Under the pieces are notes generated by a model, which was given only the letters and a program-made list of their open reading frames with translations, made no database searches and was not told the origin of the DNA. Source: Pithys albifrons albifrons (Eukaryota; Chordata; Aves; Passeriformes; Thamnophilidae). From it: a stretch of 64,000 nt of DNA. Below, piece by piece: positions 51,830-64,000 of this stretch. How positions within the stretch are numbered: position 1 is the stretch's first letter; every line of letters starts with the position of its first letter. Where the stretch lies: NCBI RefSeq assembly GCF_047495875.1, contig NC_092466.1, forward strand, positions 13,264,561-13,328,560, given 5' to 3'. A program made the translations under genes and the position numbers.

Positions 51830-54800
51830 GTGAGTGCCGGTGGGGCCTGGCCGAGCCCCTGCCCTGCGGGGAGCGGCCACACGTGTGCGGGTGGGACGGG
51901 ACGGGGCTGGGCGCGGAGCGGTGTCCGCGGAGTCGTGTCCCCGTTGCCGTCCCTCGCCTGACTTTGGGCGAGACACCGGCCCCAGGTGAGGCGGCCGCAG
52001 AGCTCCGGGGGCAGAGAGGACCCGCTCGGCCTCTTGCTCTGGAGGTGCGATGCTTGTTCCTCACCCCCGTTCATCACGTTTGGCTCTTGGCTCGTCTTAG
52101 TGGTATGATTTTGAAGTTTTCTTCTTTATCCTCTGAAGGTAGATATTCCCTTTTTCATGACAAGACCCAGTGCAGGATGGGGCAGGTCTCCCGGGGCGTC
52201 CCCGTCCTGGCCGGGATGCCCGGTGTGGAGCGGAGCAAGGCTCGGGTGCCGGCGGGTCAGGGAGCTGGCGATGCTGAGCGCTCCGTCGCTTCTTCTCAAC
52301 CACAAGTTACATTCAAACTTCTTTTCAGGGGACAGCCGGTCTGCATGGTTATCAAGGCAGACTTGGCGCTTGGATCTCTTTCACCTTCCTCTTTTCACAC
52401 CTTACTGCCAATAGCACAGCAGTAGAGGAGAGTTTTTAACAAGCTTCCCGGACTCCTGTAGTGCAGCGTTATCATGTGAAGGTGTCTTTGCCTGAAGGAG
52501 TTTGCAGCGTAGCTAGTCGAGTCGATGCCCACACATACACAGAAGGTATCTCCTCTCCCTCTGTCTGTTTCTGGGTTTTAGTTGTACCAAATCCTTTAAC
52601 TCTTCCTCAAGATACAATATAGGTTTTAAAACACAGAAAGTCGGATTTTGCGTATAGAGAAGGTACATCTTGCAGCTTTGGTAAGGAAAAGCCTGAGGGG
52701 CTGTTATGTCTGGTGTGAAATTGCTCCGATTATACTGTGTTTCCTGTCATTGCTTGTCTGCCAGATTTCTTTAGAGTTGGTCAGCAACTGAATGGATTGA
52801 AAGATAAGGACAAAGATTGGATTTAAACCTTTGCATTAGTATTTTATGTTACTGATCTTTTTCGTGTAAGGCTTAAACCACAACCTCGTTCAAAGCTAGA
52901 GGGCACTATGTTGCTGGGAGATGCAGACTTGTAAAGCTGAAGCTCTCATCTACCATGGAATTAAGCGTCTTGTGCCTAATTCTTAGGAGGAAGTTTTAGG
53001 TCTTATGTCCTCTCAGGTTGCAGCTGGACCTGTGCGTTCACTCTATTATGCACTTACCGCTTCCAGGTGGGAAAGGCTTTAACTTTTGCAAACTGCTGCT
53101 GTGAATTGTGGCTAACACAGCTGTAGGCTGTTATCTCATGTGAAAGGTGGTGGCGGAGAAGTATGTCTGCCAAGCACCAAGATAAACAAAAGAACTGGTA
53201 ACAATACACACCTGATTAACAGGGTCAATTTCTTGTTTGTTGGAAAACAGCCAGAAAATAAGGTTTTTAAATCCTGTATTTACTGGATTGGAAAGAAAAT
53301 ATTTCCTGTGGTTACCTGTAGAAACACATCTTTTTCCTTGTTGATCACTGTCATTGCATTTCAATAACAGTAACCTAAACTATTGCAAGAAGCTCTCTTT
53401 AATGCTTCTAGTGGCAAATCTATTTCTTTCCCTTCACTCTTCTCACTGTACACCTTTTCTAATATTGTCTTCTGTACAGCAATTCCACACCTCCATGTGT
53501 CCAGTTCCTGGCCAAAAAAATCGCAAACAAAGTGATTTGTTGGATGACTAGTGGTGTGTCTGCCTTTTGTGCCACTTAGTCTCTGACTGTACAGTGTTCA
53601 GCACAATAGGGTCTTGGTTTACAACAAGTGTTGGAGTAATTCAGTTAAAAATAATAGTCTTCCATGCCATTATGAAGCTTTTTCTTCTAGATGAGTAAAC
53701 TAGCCCACAGGTCCAGAAGTCTTGGACTGTTCTTCATTTCCTTAGTTGCAGTTTGCTGCAGATGCATATGCTGCAGCTTTTCATCTGGCTTTGACTGGAG
53801 TAACTCACTGAGGGTGAACCCATGCTTTCAAGGAATTTAATTGCCTGTGTCTGGTCCATTGATCACTGTTACTTTGATTCTGTGCTCTTTTTAAACAGGA
53901 AACAACTATTTTCTTCTAAAATTAATATAAATATCAGTTGGGATTTAGCTCTGTCTATTGCCTGTGTATAGTTTGGAGAGTGCAAAACTTTGTGCTCTCT
54001 GCCCTATGTGGATCTAAAATATCAAAAGGCCTTTCTACCTCCAACATCCATAAACGGCTTCATGCTATGCTTCAGGTCATGTGACTCGTGCCTTGGCATC
54101 AGGTTAACAATGTGTTTCTTTAGTGGATGGTGACCTGGGGATTGCAGGTGTTTAACATGACTCTCCTTTTGGCTGTGATCTGTCAGGACTGTATGAGAGC
54201 CTGGAGAGATGAAGGCACGTCTTAGGCATTAGGAGCATGTGGAAAGGGCTAAATGTGAGCAGCACATAAGCTCCTTCATGGCCTGGCTTAGATGTCCAGA
54301 GTCATTGCCTGGAGCAGTGTCTTTCATGATACGGGCACAGCTTTTGTGACCTTGACTCAAGAAAAACAAGAGGACAGCTTTACATATCCTCTGCTATGAT
54401 CCCCTGTGCATGAAACTTATGAAGGAATTAATAACTCACTGGAAGTTTTGTAGGGCTCATCTTGGGGGAAGAGATTAAAATCTTGGATGCAGTGCTAGTT
54501 GATAGGAGCCCAGCCAGCTCTCTACACTCTCCTGGGAAATCCCTACTAGGGAATGAGACAGCAATGTTTCCCTCTGCATCCCTGTCAGCAGCTGGGGAGC
54601 ACACCACTACTTAGTTGGCTGGGGGCCCTGGGTGACAGCATGTGGAAGGATAAACAAAAGGTTGGGTCAATAACCACATGCTTCTTGAATGGTATATCCC
54701 CAATACAAGCTCCTACAGCTTTTGACTTTCCGAATTAATTTCTTATTCTTTCTCCATAATGATGTTCTTTTAAAAACTGATTTTGCACTTGATAATGCTT

Positions 54801-57107
54801 AAAAAATGTTAAATCTCATTGCTTTCCCCCTTCCCTTTTCTTTTAACAAGAACAATGTCAGGAAGGTCAAGTCTGGGTTTGTTGGAAAGACCCCTGATGC
54901 AACAGGGGTCACACGCTGGCTGAGCAGTCCTGTGGTGAAGCTGGGTGGATTAGGACAGTGCAGTTAATGGTTGAAGGTGCCAGTTAATCATTCTGAGGAG
55001 AAAAAGCTGGTAGCAAAATCCGAATCCCCTTTCCAGCCTCTGCTATGCTTTAAACAGTCTGAAAGTCTCTTTTCTCCATTGATGAGGTTTGACCTGTTTA
55101 TGGGGTAGCTTCTCTGGCTTTTAGTCTGAAATTAGGATTGTCTGAATTAAACTTTAAATGGTTCCAAATCACAAGTGCATTCTGTATTTAAAAGAACCCG
55201 TAATTGATGCTTACCTCCTTTAACCATTCATTTTGGAGCTTAAAATATGACGTCTTCCCCTCCCCTCTCTCTGTTCCAGGTTATCTTTAGGTAGATAGTT
55301 TAGCTTTACCCAAATGTCTGACCCCTTTAGAAGCCCTGCAGGGAGCCTCTGCCTACCAGTTGGGCTTGACCTTCCTCTCAGGGAGGTGAGGTTGAGTTAG
55401 CACCTTCACCTGTGCACTGCTTTGCAGACCTGGGTGATGGGAAACATTCATTAGAAGTCAAATGAACAGGATCCCCCCCACCCCGACCACTTGCTTTTCT
55501 GCTGAGGACTGAGTAGTTACTGATGTGCATTATCTCACCAGACGTTTATATGGTTGAGGTAATTTCTAAGGTCTCTTATGTGAGTCTGTGTTATCCCAAG
55601 GGCAGGGATGGATACATCAGTACAGATTTCCTCTTCCAGCACTACTCTACTCCTGCTGCAGTTGGGCTTTTTGTGTTCTTAAGCTTTGTACAGCATGGAG
55701 CTAAAACGTTCTTGCTTTACAAGTGACTGCTCTGTCTCTTTCCAGTTAATCTGAGGTGCGCTGCTGATTTTAGTCATCTGAGATGCCTGCTTACTGTCCC
55801 AGTTCCTCCCCAGGGTAATTGATTTCTAATGCTGTCTCTGAATGTCTCTCTGCTGCATGGATATGGTTGCTAACCTCCTCAGGGCCCTGGCATTGCTGCG
55901 TTTTAAGGGACTGAGTTCTGCTGTGTTGAGTTTCAGCACTGCTCCCAGGAGAATGTGAGTGTGCATGTCACAAATGACCTGTTGTAAAATGTCAGTGTGC
56001 TTTGAAGAAAAAGCTTGTACTGCGAGGGTCAAGCCCTGCTCCATGTCTCTTGGTTGCTCCTGCTTATTGCTTAGACTCAAGAGCAACTTGAATGCAATCA
56101 GGCATCTTCATGACTTCATTTCTCTTTGTTGCAAGCTGCTGGTTATACAAAGGTGAGGAGAGTCTGAACATATCATGGGTTTAGTGGCAAGGATCTTCAT
56201 TCCTGTGTTAGTCTGCCTGGGAGAAAGAATTGCTACCCTGGGAGAAGGAGCTTTACTCCCCCTGCTTGGGACATCAAATGGGTGTGGCCCTGCTTGCAGG
56301 TCTGAGTTGAGGAGCTCCACGTGCCACTTGTGCTAGGTGGGTTAGGAAAGCTCAGCCTGTCTTTGTTTCACTATTTTAATTAGCGAAGCTGGGGACTGTT
56401 AGTCAGGTCTCTTGCAGAGTGAACAACATACCTGGAGCTCCCATGGCGGGTGCCCTACAGGTAGAACCTGATAGGAATCAGAAGGCACTCCAGGCTGCTT
56501 CTGTGAGCAGCTGGGGAGCCCAGAAGAGTAAGGAGCACTTGCACCTCTGTGTTCCAGCAGAGCTGTGGGTTGGTAACACTCAGCCAAGAGGCAGTGATGT
56601 TTAAATTCAACAGTTTTCAAGGTAAATGACTGTCACCAGCCTAAGGAATAGATTAAAAAGTCAGTAGAGAGACCAGGTAGTTGTCCTGAGTTGTTGTGGT
56701 CAGAGCAGGATGAAGTAATACAGGAGCCTTTACATCCCAGCAGGCTGCCTTTGCTGCCTCTCCCGAGGCTGGAAGGGCAGCCAAATGAAAGCTCAGGGAA
56801 AAGCTTTTAGCAAGTCCATGAGCTGGGAGCAATGGGTCCAAAAGCCTCCAAGTTCCATTTTAAAAGCAATGAAGATGCTATTATTGACTTTCACTGAGAC
56901 TTGGTTGCCAGGGAGATGTTTGCCTAAGAGACAGCACAAATGCTTTTGGCTGTTGCCAGCTGCAGGTGACCTCTGGCTTCACAAGAGCCCTGAGTGGGGT
57001 TAATGTGTGGGTTCAGGGGTCCACGAGTGCAACACTTGATGGCTGGTAAGCATTATGCATCTCACTGCTTTGAGTTAAAAGGGAGAGGAATGGAGACACC
57101 AAATCTT

Positions 57108-57136
57108 GGAGAGAGAAAGAGAGATAGAGAGAGGTG
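57108..57136 (+). repeat. GA-rich simple tract
   Basis: Imperfect GAGA repeats in SH3PXD2A intron 1. No other feature beside it. Confidence 0.75.
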
Positions 57137-58245
57137 AACAGACATCCTAAGGAAGCAAGTGTTGGAATAGGAAATGGAGCCCAGACTTCCTGCATCCCAG
57201 AGCAGCCTGTCATTCATCTCACCCCCACACCCAGCCCTTAGAGAGATGGGCAGCTGAAAGGCGTTGCCTCCTTCCATCCCTGCAAAGTAGGGTATATGCT
57301 GGTACTCTCATTGGGAACACGAGGCAAGAAGTTAAGTGGATGACCCAAAGCCACCCATGAAGAGTGTGGCAGCATTTTATAGTATTTTCTTTAGCTTTCA
57401 AGGCAGTCTTGCAATTTATCTGATAAAAAGTACAGTCGGAAAAAAACTACTCTTGTATTCAGTCATTGTCTTCCTCAAAATCCATTTCCCATTTTATACG
57501 GATTAAACAGGAAGAGGGATTCAATGTGCCCCTACCTGAGGCAGGAGGTGACGTACAAGCTCTCTAATTTAGTCATTTGGGAGGAAACAGCTGGTCCCTT
57601 CTAATGTGAGATGATTTTCTTTTTTTTTGATCTTCCTTTTTCGTGCTGTATCCTCTTGATCTGTACCTGCTCACGCAAAGGGAACTGGTCCCCAGAAACC
57701 ATGGAGAAGAGCAGGATCATTAGAGGGGCTGACAGCACCATGTGTTGTTTGACATTGTGAAGCCAAATGCTTTCATGTAGCAAGAACAGACACCTTCTCG
57801 CCTGGAGTGTGCTGTGTAAATATTGCATGAAGAAGGCAGGAAGCTGCACAGTAGCATACTGTTTGAAATTGGTGGTGTCTGCTGCTTAATCAGGTAGTGT
57901 CAAAGCCAAATGCAATCAAGTTAATGGAAAAAAAAACCCTAGTGACTTTTCTGGGCCTTGTTTCACACCTCTAGAGAGAGGCTTTACTGAGAAGTTTGTA
58001 ACTATTAAGTTTTTTGATATAATGGGTCTCCCTTTGTCTTTCCTATAAAAGCAAAAATATAGTCTCCAGGATCTGTTTGTTATCCTCTTCTGGGCAGGGA
58101 CATCATCACATTTGGTATAGGAGGGAAAGCAAAAGGAACCCAGGTGATTTTCTTCACCTTAAAGGATTTTAAAGTGGAACATATTCCAGGTTAAATAGTC
58201 ATCCCACTTTAGTGCTCTCACTCTTTGCACCACTTTGAGGTGAGT

Positions 58246-58264
58246 GTATAATAATAATAATAAT
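58246..58264 (+). repeat. (ATA)n trinucleotide microsatellite
   Basis: A short run of ATA units in SH3PXD2A intron 1. Ordinary microsatellite. Confidence 0.85.
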
Positions 58265-61200
58265 TTACCCCTTCAAACACTGAATAGATGTCAGTTATAT
58301 GGTACTCTCATTGTCTATATTTATAAATATTTGAGAGGAGTGTGGAATGCGTATGATGCTTGGATGCTTTTGCACTGAAGCCTGCACACAGACCTGAAAG
58401 ATGGTCTCTCTGGTGGTTTGTTGGCAGGTGATGAGACACAGGTACAGGCAGGTGGTGCAGTGAGACAATATCAACCAGCTGTGCAGGTGATAGTCTTGGT
58501 TTAATGGTAACCTGAGCTACTGTCTGCTGGGCATTGAGGTCTTATTTCAAAGAATGGACACAAAGAGTAATAGTGTAAAAACACTTCAAATTATCCTGGG
58601 TGAAGGTAGAGCGGAGAAATATTCTATGTGTTGTAGCACCTGTACAGGCTTGAATATGGTGATGGTGTTGATGCTCTTGTGCTTAGACTGACTTTTGTGG
58701 CAATTGTTAAGGTTCTCTTTTTTGTTGAGGTATTGATTTTGGCAAACCTACTCCTTATTCCAGTGTTTGGAAGAGCTCTCAGTAGTCAGCAGCGTAATTT
58801 TATAGGCTTGATGCAAACTTGTTTGCAAGGAAAATATCCCTATCTCTGTTCCTAGGGAGAAACATGCCAAACCTCTACTAACCATAGCTGTGTTTAAACA
58901 GGAGCTCCACAGTACCTTTCTGTCTGCTTTACAGAAGTCTTCCATAGCTTCCCCTGAAATACTGAAAGTGTGGTTCTCCACTGTCCAGGACATCCCTATA
59001 TATGCAAACTTTAATGTATGAAGTTCATAAATCATCTAGAAAAGTTTGAACTAATGTCCAGTATGGTACACACAGGACCTTGTGTAGTGTGATAGGGAAG
59101 CTTGTGTGGCCTTCAGCTTCTCTGGATCTTGGTGTGCTCTGCTGCCAAGATAACAGGGTTTCCTCACCTTTTATAAAGTGTGAAGATGCCTGTGTTACCC
59201 CAGGGCTGACTTCTAGCATCGGTTCTGAAGGCTCCAAGTTTAGGTCATATTCCTCTATTGGCAGGTCTGCCCTGGGAGCAGAGGCTGCAGAATGGCAAGG
59301 TCATGTTGTTATCCGGAAATGGGAATCGGGCTGTTGCTTCCCTAAGAGTGCTCAGCAGACATGGTAATGAATGGGATGACATAAGAGTTGCATTCCCCTC
59401 TGAGGAAACACATCCAGGATGCCAGCCACGCTTCTCAACTCTGAGCCTGTTCCTCTAGGGCATTCTTTCCTGTCTTGGAGTCCAGGGTACTGTGGAAGTA
59501 TTTGAAGTGAAGCCTATAGTATGGTCTTTCTGGAAGTAGCCCTTGGCAGTAGGCTCCTCTCTGATGTCTCTGTATTATCTGTCAGGAAAGCTCACTGTCA
59601 GAGGTGAAATCTGGCCAGGCATTCTTGTCCCCTCAGGGGCTTGATGCAACAGAGAGCATCTCAGTTACCATTTTCCTAACTCCGTAAAGATGAGGTTTTG
59701 AATTGCTCCCTCAGCATCCTGTGAGATTTTCCTACTATTTGTCTCAGGTTTTCTATTATTATTTATAAATTAATCCATGCATGTATATTTTGTGGGTAGA
59801 AGATTATTCCTGATTTTCCCCTCTCCAGCAGGCGAAAGCCTACAGCAGACCCCTGTGACCCCAAGCAAAATACTTTGAAAATCAGCCTTAAATGTTTTTC
59901 CATTCCCATGCCCTGTACATACTTTGTTGCTTGTGTCTCTGAGCTCAGTACATTTCCTTTGCTTGAAAATTCAATGTTCCCTTGCCTCATCTTGAGCAGC
60001 CTGAACTGAGGGATGGTTATTCCTGGGATGGATGCTATAAGGGCAGCTGAGCTCCCAGCCTGCAGCAGAATTGGGGCAGCTGGCACAGCCCCTGCTAGTG
60101 CGTAAGTGGGAGGCCTGCACTTTCCCAGGGCTGTCACTCCAGCAACTTTCACTGGCATTAAAATCACTTAGGATTTAAAAACAAACAAACAAGGATATGT
60201 GAAGTATTTTCAGGGAAGGAGGCCATGGAGAGCAGAGTAAGTGCGTCTCCCTTTCCCATCTCCCAGGCAGGAAGAAAGACTGGTGTTCAGCATTTTTCTA
60301 AGTGGGATTCAAACAGACTCTGGAGCAGTCTTCTGGGATGGGATAGAGAAAAGTCATGAGTAGGAAGGAAGGTCTGTGTGTGTGTTTTAGAAATATATTT
60401 GTATCAGGTGAAACTGTCTAGTCTGAAGCAGCACTTGTGGTAATATCCATTTTGTTAACTAAAGGGCTGCTTATTTTCTGTTCATAACAAGATACCAGAG
60501 CTGTTAGAGAAGAACAAAAAGTGGCTGGTTCCAGAGGAATATCCATGCTGCTTTTCTTTGTACCAAAGGGTTGCAATCCTGTGCTTTTTTACATTTTACA
60601 AGACATGAAGGTCCTTAATAAGTTCTTTTTTTCTTCCCAGGGATTTCAGATAAATTTTCCTCTAACCTTTCATCAAAAAGTGTTTTATAAAGACAACCCA
60701 GGATGTTTTACTCAAAAGGAATCTAGTGCAGTAGCCAGCCTCCAGAATACGCTCACTTGAGCCATATGGAAGAGTTTTTTGGCTGTTATTGCTCAAGAAA
60801 AGATTTTCTGTTTAATCTTTTGCCGCAGTCTGTGATTGTAGCAGTCTGTGTCAAAACTCTGGACTGTTTTGGAGAAGCAGCTTTCCACCTGTTTCTGAGC
60901 TGGGCAGCTATAGCTTACATTTAATCCTTTAATACACAAATCCCCAGTTTGTTAACAATAAATACAAATAGCTCCGTTTAAACTAAAAATACTTTAAGTG
61001 AATTTTCATGCGTAACAACACTTGGAGATTGCAGTAGTCATGACCTGTGCAGAAGAGTTCACCAGTCTGTCTTTAAACCTCTCTGTTCTCTTGCCACAAG
61101 GACTACTGGCTTTCTGAAGCCAGCACTGAAGGTGTTGGCCCAGTTGCTTGGCTGTGGTGGCACTGGGTTTTTTACCATCCTTTCAGCTGTGAGTAACCCT

Positions 61201-64000
61201 GCACATCTGTGTGCCCTGATTTTGGATAGAATGACCATTGGGATTGCTGTTTTACAGAATTCTTCTTCTTGTGTTGGAGGAGTGTGCAAGTGTTTCGTAG
61301 GAACTGGGGTTTTTGATGTGAAGGTTTGCGTGCACACATGGGCTTTGCTTCTGTTTTGGCTCCTGTATTGCTCTGCACTTGAGCAAGAAGAGGGTATGGT
61401 CAACGAAATGGGACAGAAAGCCATTGGAAAGGATCTCTTAGATCTCGTTGGAGCTGATGCCACAGTCCTGGCCAGATGCTACAAATAGTCTTTTATTTAA
61501 TTTTTCTGCCCCCTTCTTCCAACAAGCTCTAATCCTTCCCTCGGCATGGGGTTATTTGCTATTGTCAGTTCTGGAGTTCTAGATGATCTGCCAAATACAG
61601 TAGGGTGGACTGGAGGGTGTCTTGTAGGCAATCACCAGGGCCTTCCACTGGGTTTTGAGAGTCTGGAAGGACTGAGTGTATAGTACTGATGTGCTTATTG
61701 CAGCCTTTAGTCCTGAGGAGAGGTGACCCAACACTTTGTCTGTGTGCCAAGGACTTTGTGGGGCTCTGCCCATCAAGTTATCCCACAGTGATACTGAGCC
61801 ATCAGGGCTCTGATTCATCTGATTAGAAGAGTGAAACTGTTCTCTACCAGACACTGGCATTTGTGGGATTCCAGGTGTTCTTGTGTTGTGATCTTCTCTG
61901 TATGGAGCTAAAACTTGATAGTTGCATTGCAGAGAGGTGTTGGCTGGGTTATGATTAAGATTTTGACTCAGACCAGGGCAAGGGTGCAACTTGGCCACAT
62001 GATTTGGTTCACAGGTGACTTGAAAACAACCTAAGGAGTCAAATGAAGAAATGATGCCCACTGTATTTGTAGAAAGAGATTTTAGTTGGTATTAGCAAAC
62101 TGCTGACAGTCCAAACCTGATTGAATGTGTGTTTTATCTGACAGCATCCTATCCTCCCTGGTCCTTTATCAGTGTTCTGCATCTGGGTAACAGGAGCTGT
62201 AGCGCATCTGGGTCAAACTCCAATTGCCAAAAGGCCAACATGTTGTCTACTGCACATTGTGACAGAAAGGGTTAAACAGAAGGTGGAGGTGACTGATGGC
62301 TTGATCTAAGGCAGTGACACAGCAGTAAATGCTGAGATGACATGGGAACTCTCTTTAGCTGACGTCCTTGGTAGCCTCTCGGTGATATCAAACTCCTGGA
62401 CCATTTCCAGTTGGTTTGGCCTTGCCCCAGTGACAATAGATGTTAATCTGTTGGCTTGTCAAAAAAACGTGTTAGTGGCTTTTTTATATATCCATTTCCA
62501 ACCCTCAGATTTCCCTGCTAGTAAACACAGCATTATGTCATTGTTTTACCAGGAGCCAAGCACCAGAGCCAACTTTGCAGTGCTGTTGTCAGCAAATGTC
62601 CATTCACTTTGGGGATTTATCTGAGTTCCCAGGCTCTTTTTTTTCCCACTGTTGCCCGTGTTCTGGTCTCAGTGTCCATCAAGAGCATATGACACTTCAT
62701 GGGAAATGTGTAGGGTCCAGCAGTTTCAGGTAACACTTTCCAATGTATTTGTATTAGATGGGGCTCCTGTACCTGACAAGAAAAGATGCCTTGGTTTGTA
62801 AACTTCATCTTCTTGTTACGTTAGCCAAGAGAAACTCTTGGACTCTACATGCAAAACAAGGTGAAGGATTTTGCAGCCCAGCCTTGCTTCTAATTGATAA
62901 AATAATAGCCAAATCATAGCCAAGGGCAATGTCCTGCCCATCCTAGATCCTGTTTGTTTCAAAACACAATAGCTTAGATCCTATTAAAAAGACTGGTTGT
63001 CAAATTGCTAATATTATAAATTAACTTCCATAGCTTTCAGAAACAACACTCACCACAGATGAAATAAAGCCATTTCTAGCATTCTTGTAACTCCTGTTCC
63101 TTGTTTTGCTTCTAGACTTATTTTCAGCTGTCTTTGCAAAGGATATGAAAGAAGAGATTTATAAAGTTGCCTCCAGTGGTTCTGAGCTAATCTGCTTAAA
63201 GCAAACAGACCTCCTATCCCTACCTCAACTTGGCTAGGAATAGTCAAATCCTTCTCATATCAAGACTTGTCTGAAATCATCTCCCACATAGGCTGAAGTA
63301 GTCTAGAAGCAGAGAAACGAGGAAAGAGAGTGATGCTCATTTGAATGCAGATCTTTAATTCTGATACAGACATGGACATGGCTCCACATGCTTTTTTTTT
63401 GGATCCCATCACATGTTTATGGGCTAGTGTTGCACATCTGGGCCTTGGCAGAGCACTGTCTGTTTCCCAGTCTTGGGTCAAGTGGCAGTTTATTTTGTCA
63501 GAGATACCATGTCTGGTATTACCATTAATATATATTTAGGCTTTGTACTTATCTAATGCCTTTCATCCAAGGATCTCCAACGCTCTCTACATCAGCACTT
63601 CTTTGCAAGGTAGACAGATCAGACAGGAGGAGAGCATTGTGTTTGTAGTGCTATGTCCGCTGCCAGAAGTACCTTCTCACAGCTGTCAGGAGACTAGTGG
63701 ATAATTTGGACTGATGGAAAACAAATGTTCCTTTTATGACTGAAAGTATTGAGTGGAGCATGGAACTGTAGAACATGGACCTGGGACTGACCGAGGTCAT
63801 TAATGCTGTCTAAGCAGATTGCATTCCCACATAGGAGCCTTCAGGTGGTTGTGTTGGCTTGATTGCAACCTTCAAACTTCTTTTGATGGTTGATGACATC
63901 CAGTGCAGACCTTTTTTTATCCACAAGCATCCTGTTCTCACACCAGTTTTGTCCTTTTGCATGTAGTTTCTTCACCCTCATTTTGCTTTGACCTCCTGTC

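Larger units (their letters stand above)
51240..52300. promoter_or_regulatory. SH3PXD2A: CpG island: SH3PXD2A promoter and 5' UTR region
   Basis: This is the only strongly GC- and CpG-rich stretch in the window. It is densest from 51240 to 51980 and weaker after that, with a second CpG-rich part at about 52186-52292. It holds GC-box-like sites (GGGGCGGAGCC near 51521 and GGGGCGGAGCC near 51628) and an E-box CACGTG near 51881 just inside intron 1. No TATA box is evident. The transcription start cannot be fixed from sequence alone. It surrounds the first coding exon, as expected of a broadly used CpG promoter. Confidence 0.88.
51830..64000 (+). other. SH3PXD2A: SH3PXD2A intron 1, partial
   Basis: It starts at the GTGAGT donor and runs to the end of the window. 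The CpG island extends into its first about 450 bp. Beyond that I found short simple repeats and several chance open frames up to 160 codons, but no second SH3PXD2A exon, RNA gene or recognisable mobile element. A very long first intron is typical of this gene in other vertebrates. Confidence 0.8.

Noticed and set aside
51267..52425. Long open frames of 138-265 codons on both strands of the CpG island
   Set aside because: GC-rich DNA has few stops, and the frames are Arg/Pro/Ala-rich low-complexity without domains. Only the 24 codons at 51758-51829 match a known protein.
59763..60167. 134-codon minus-strand open frame
   Set aside because: Intronic to SH3PXD2A, no family recognised, consistent with chance.
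61059..61488. Overlapping 134-codon minus and 118-codon plus open frames
   Set aside because: Neither resembles a known family, both cannot easily be coding, and there are no splice-flanked exon signs.
61579..62061. 160-codon minus-strand open frame in SH3PXD2A intron 1
   Set aside because: No recognisable domain or repeat signature. About one to three such frames are expected by chance in a window this size.
52300..64000. Search for SH3PXD2A exon 2 (expected to encode VYIINVTW and the rest of the PX domain)
   Set aside because: No stretch with an acceptor and matching translation was found, so the exon is taken to lie beyond the window.

Overview
This is vertebrate nuclear DNA, almost certainly from a bird and probably from a songbird. 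The evidence is AT-leaning sequence with short exons and long GT-AG introns, CR1 LINE fragments of avian type, and a SINE made of a tRNA-Ile-like head joined to a CR1 3' tail at 27694-27843. That hybrid architecture matches TguSINE1, known from passerines. There are no bacterial-style operons, and nearly all short open frames are chance.

Two protein genes are supported, both on the + strand. The first is STN1 (also called OBFC1), a subunit of the CST (CTC1-STN1-TEN1) telomere and replication complex. Its complete coding sequence runs from an ATG at 13591 to a TAA at 38833 in nine coding exons. The exons join in frame with GT-AG introns and give a 363-residue protein. The second is SH3PXD2A (the TKS5/FISH podosome scaffold). 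Only its first coding exon is present, at 51758-51829 inside a strong CpG island (about 51240-52300), followed by more than 12 kb of its first intron. The head-to-tail order STN1 then SH3PXD2A is the order I recall from human 10q24.33, so this is conserved synteny.

Layout: 1-13583 is STN1 5' intron and/or upstream DNA with two antisense CR1 fragments and a pair of similar 95-bp segments. 13584-38833 is the STN1 coding region, with a possible CR1 remnant in intron 1, A/C-rich tracts, the SINE in intron 6 and a small GC-rich spot with a CTCF-like motif in intron 8. 38834 to about 51240 is STN1 3' UTR plus intergenic DNA with candidate poly(A) signals and two + strand G-quadruplex motifs. 51240-52300 is the SH3PXD2A CpG island with a seven-copy GTCCC repeat. 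52300-64000 is SH3PXD2A intron 1 with only simple repeats visible.

I did not find an undescribed biological system. The most useful second looks are the SINE as a lineage marker, the promoter pentanucleotide repeat with template-strand G-quadruplex potential, the other G-quadruplex motifs, the paired 95-bp segments, and the missing STN1 first exon and promoter.
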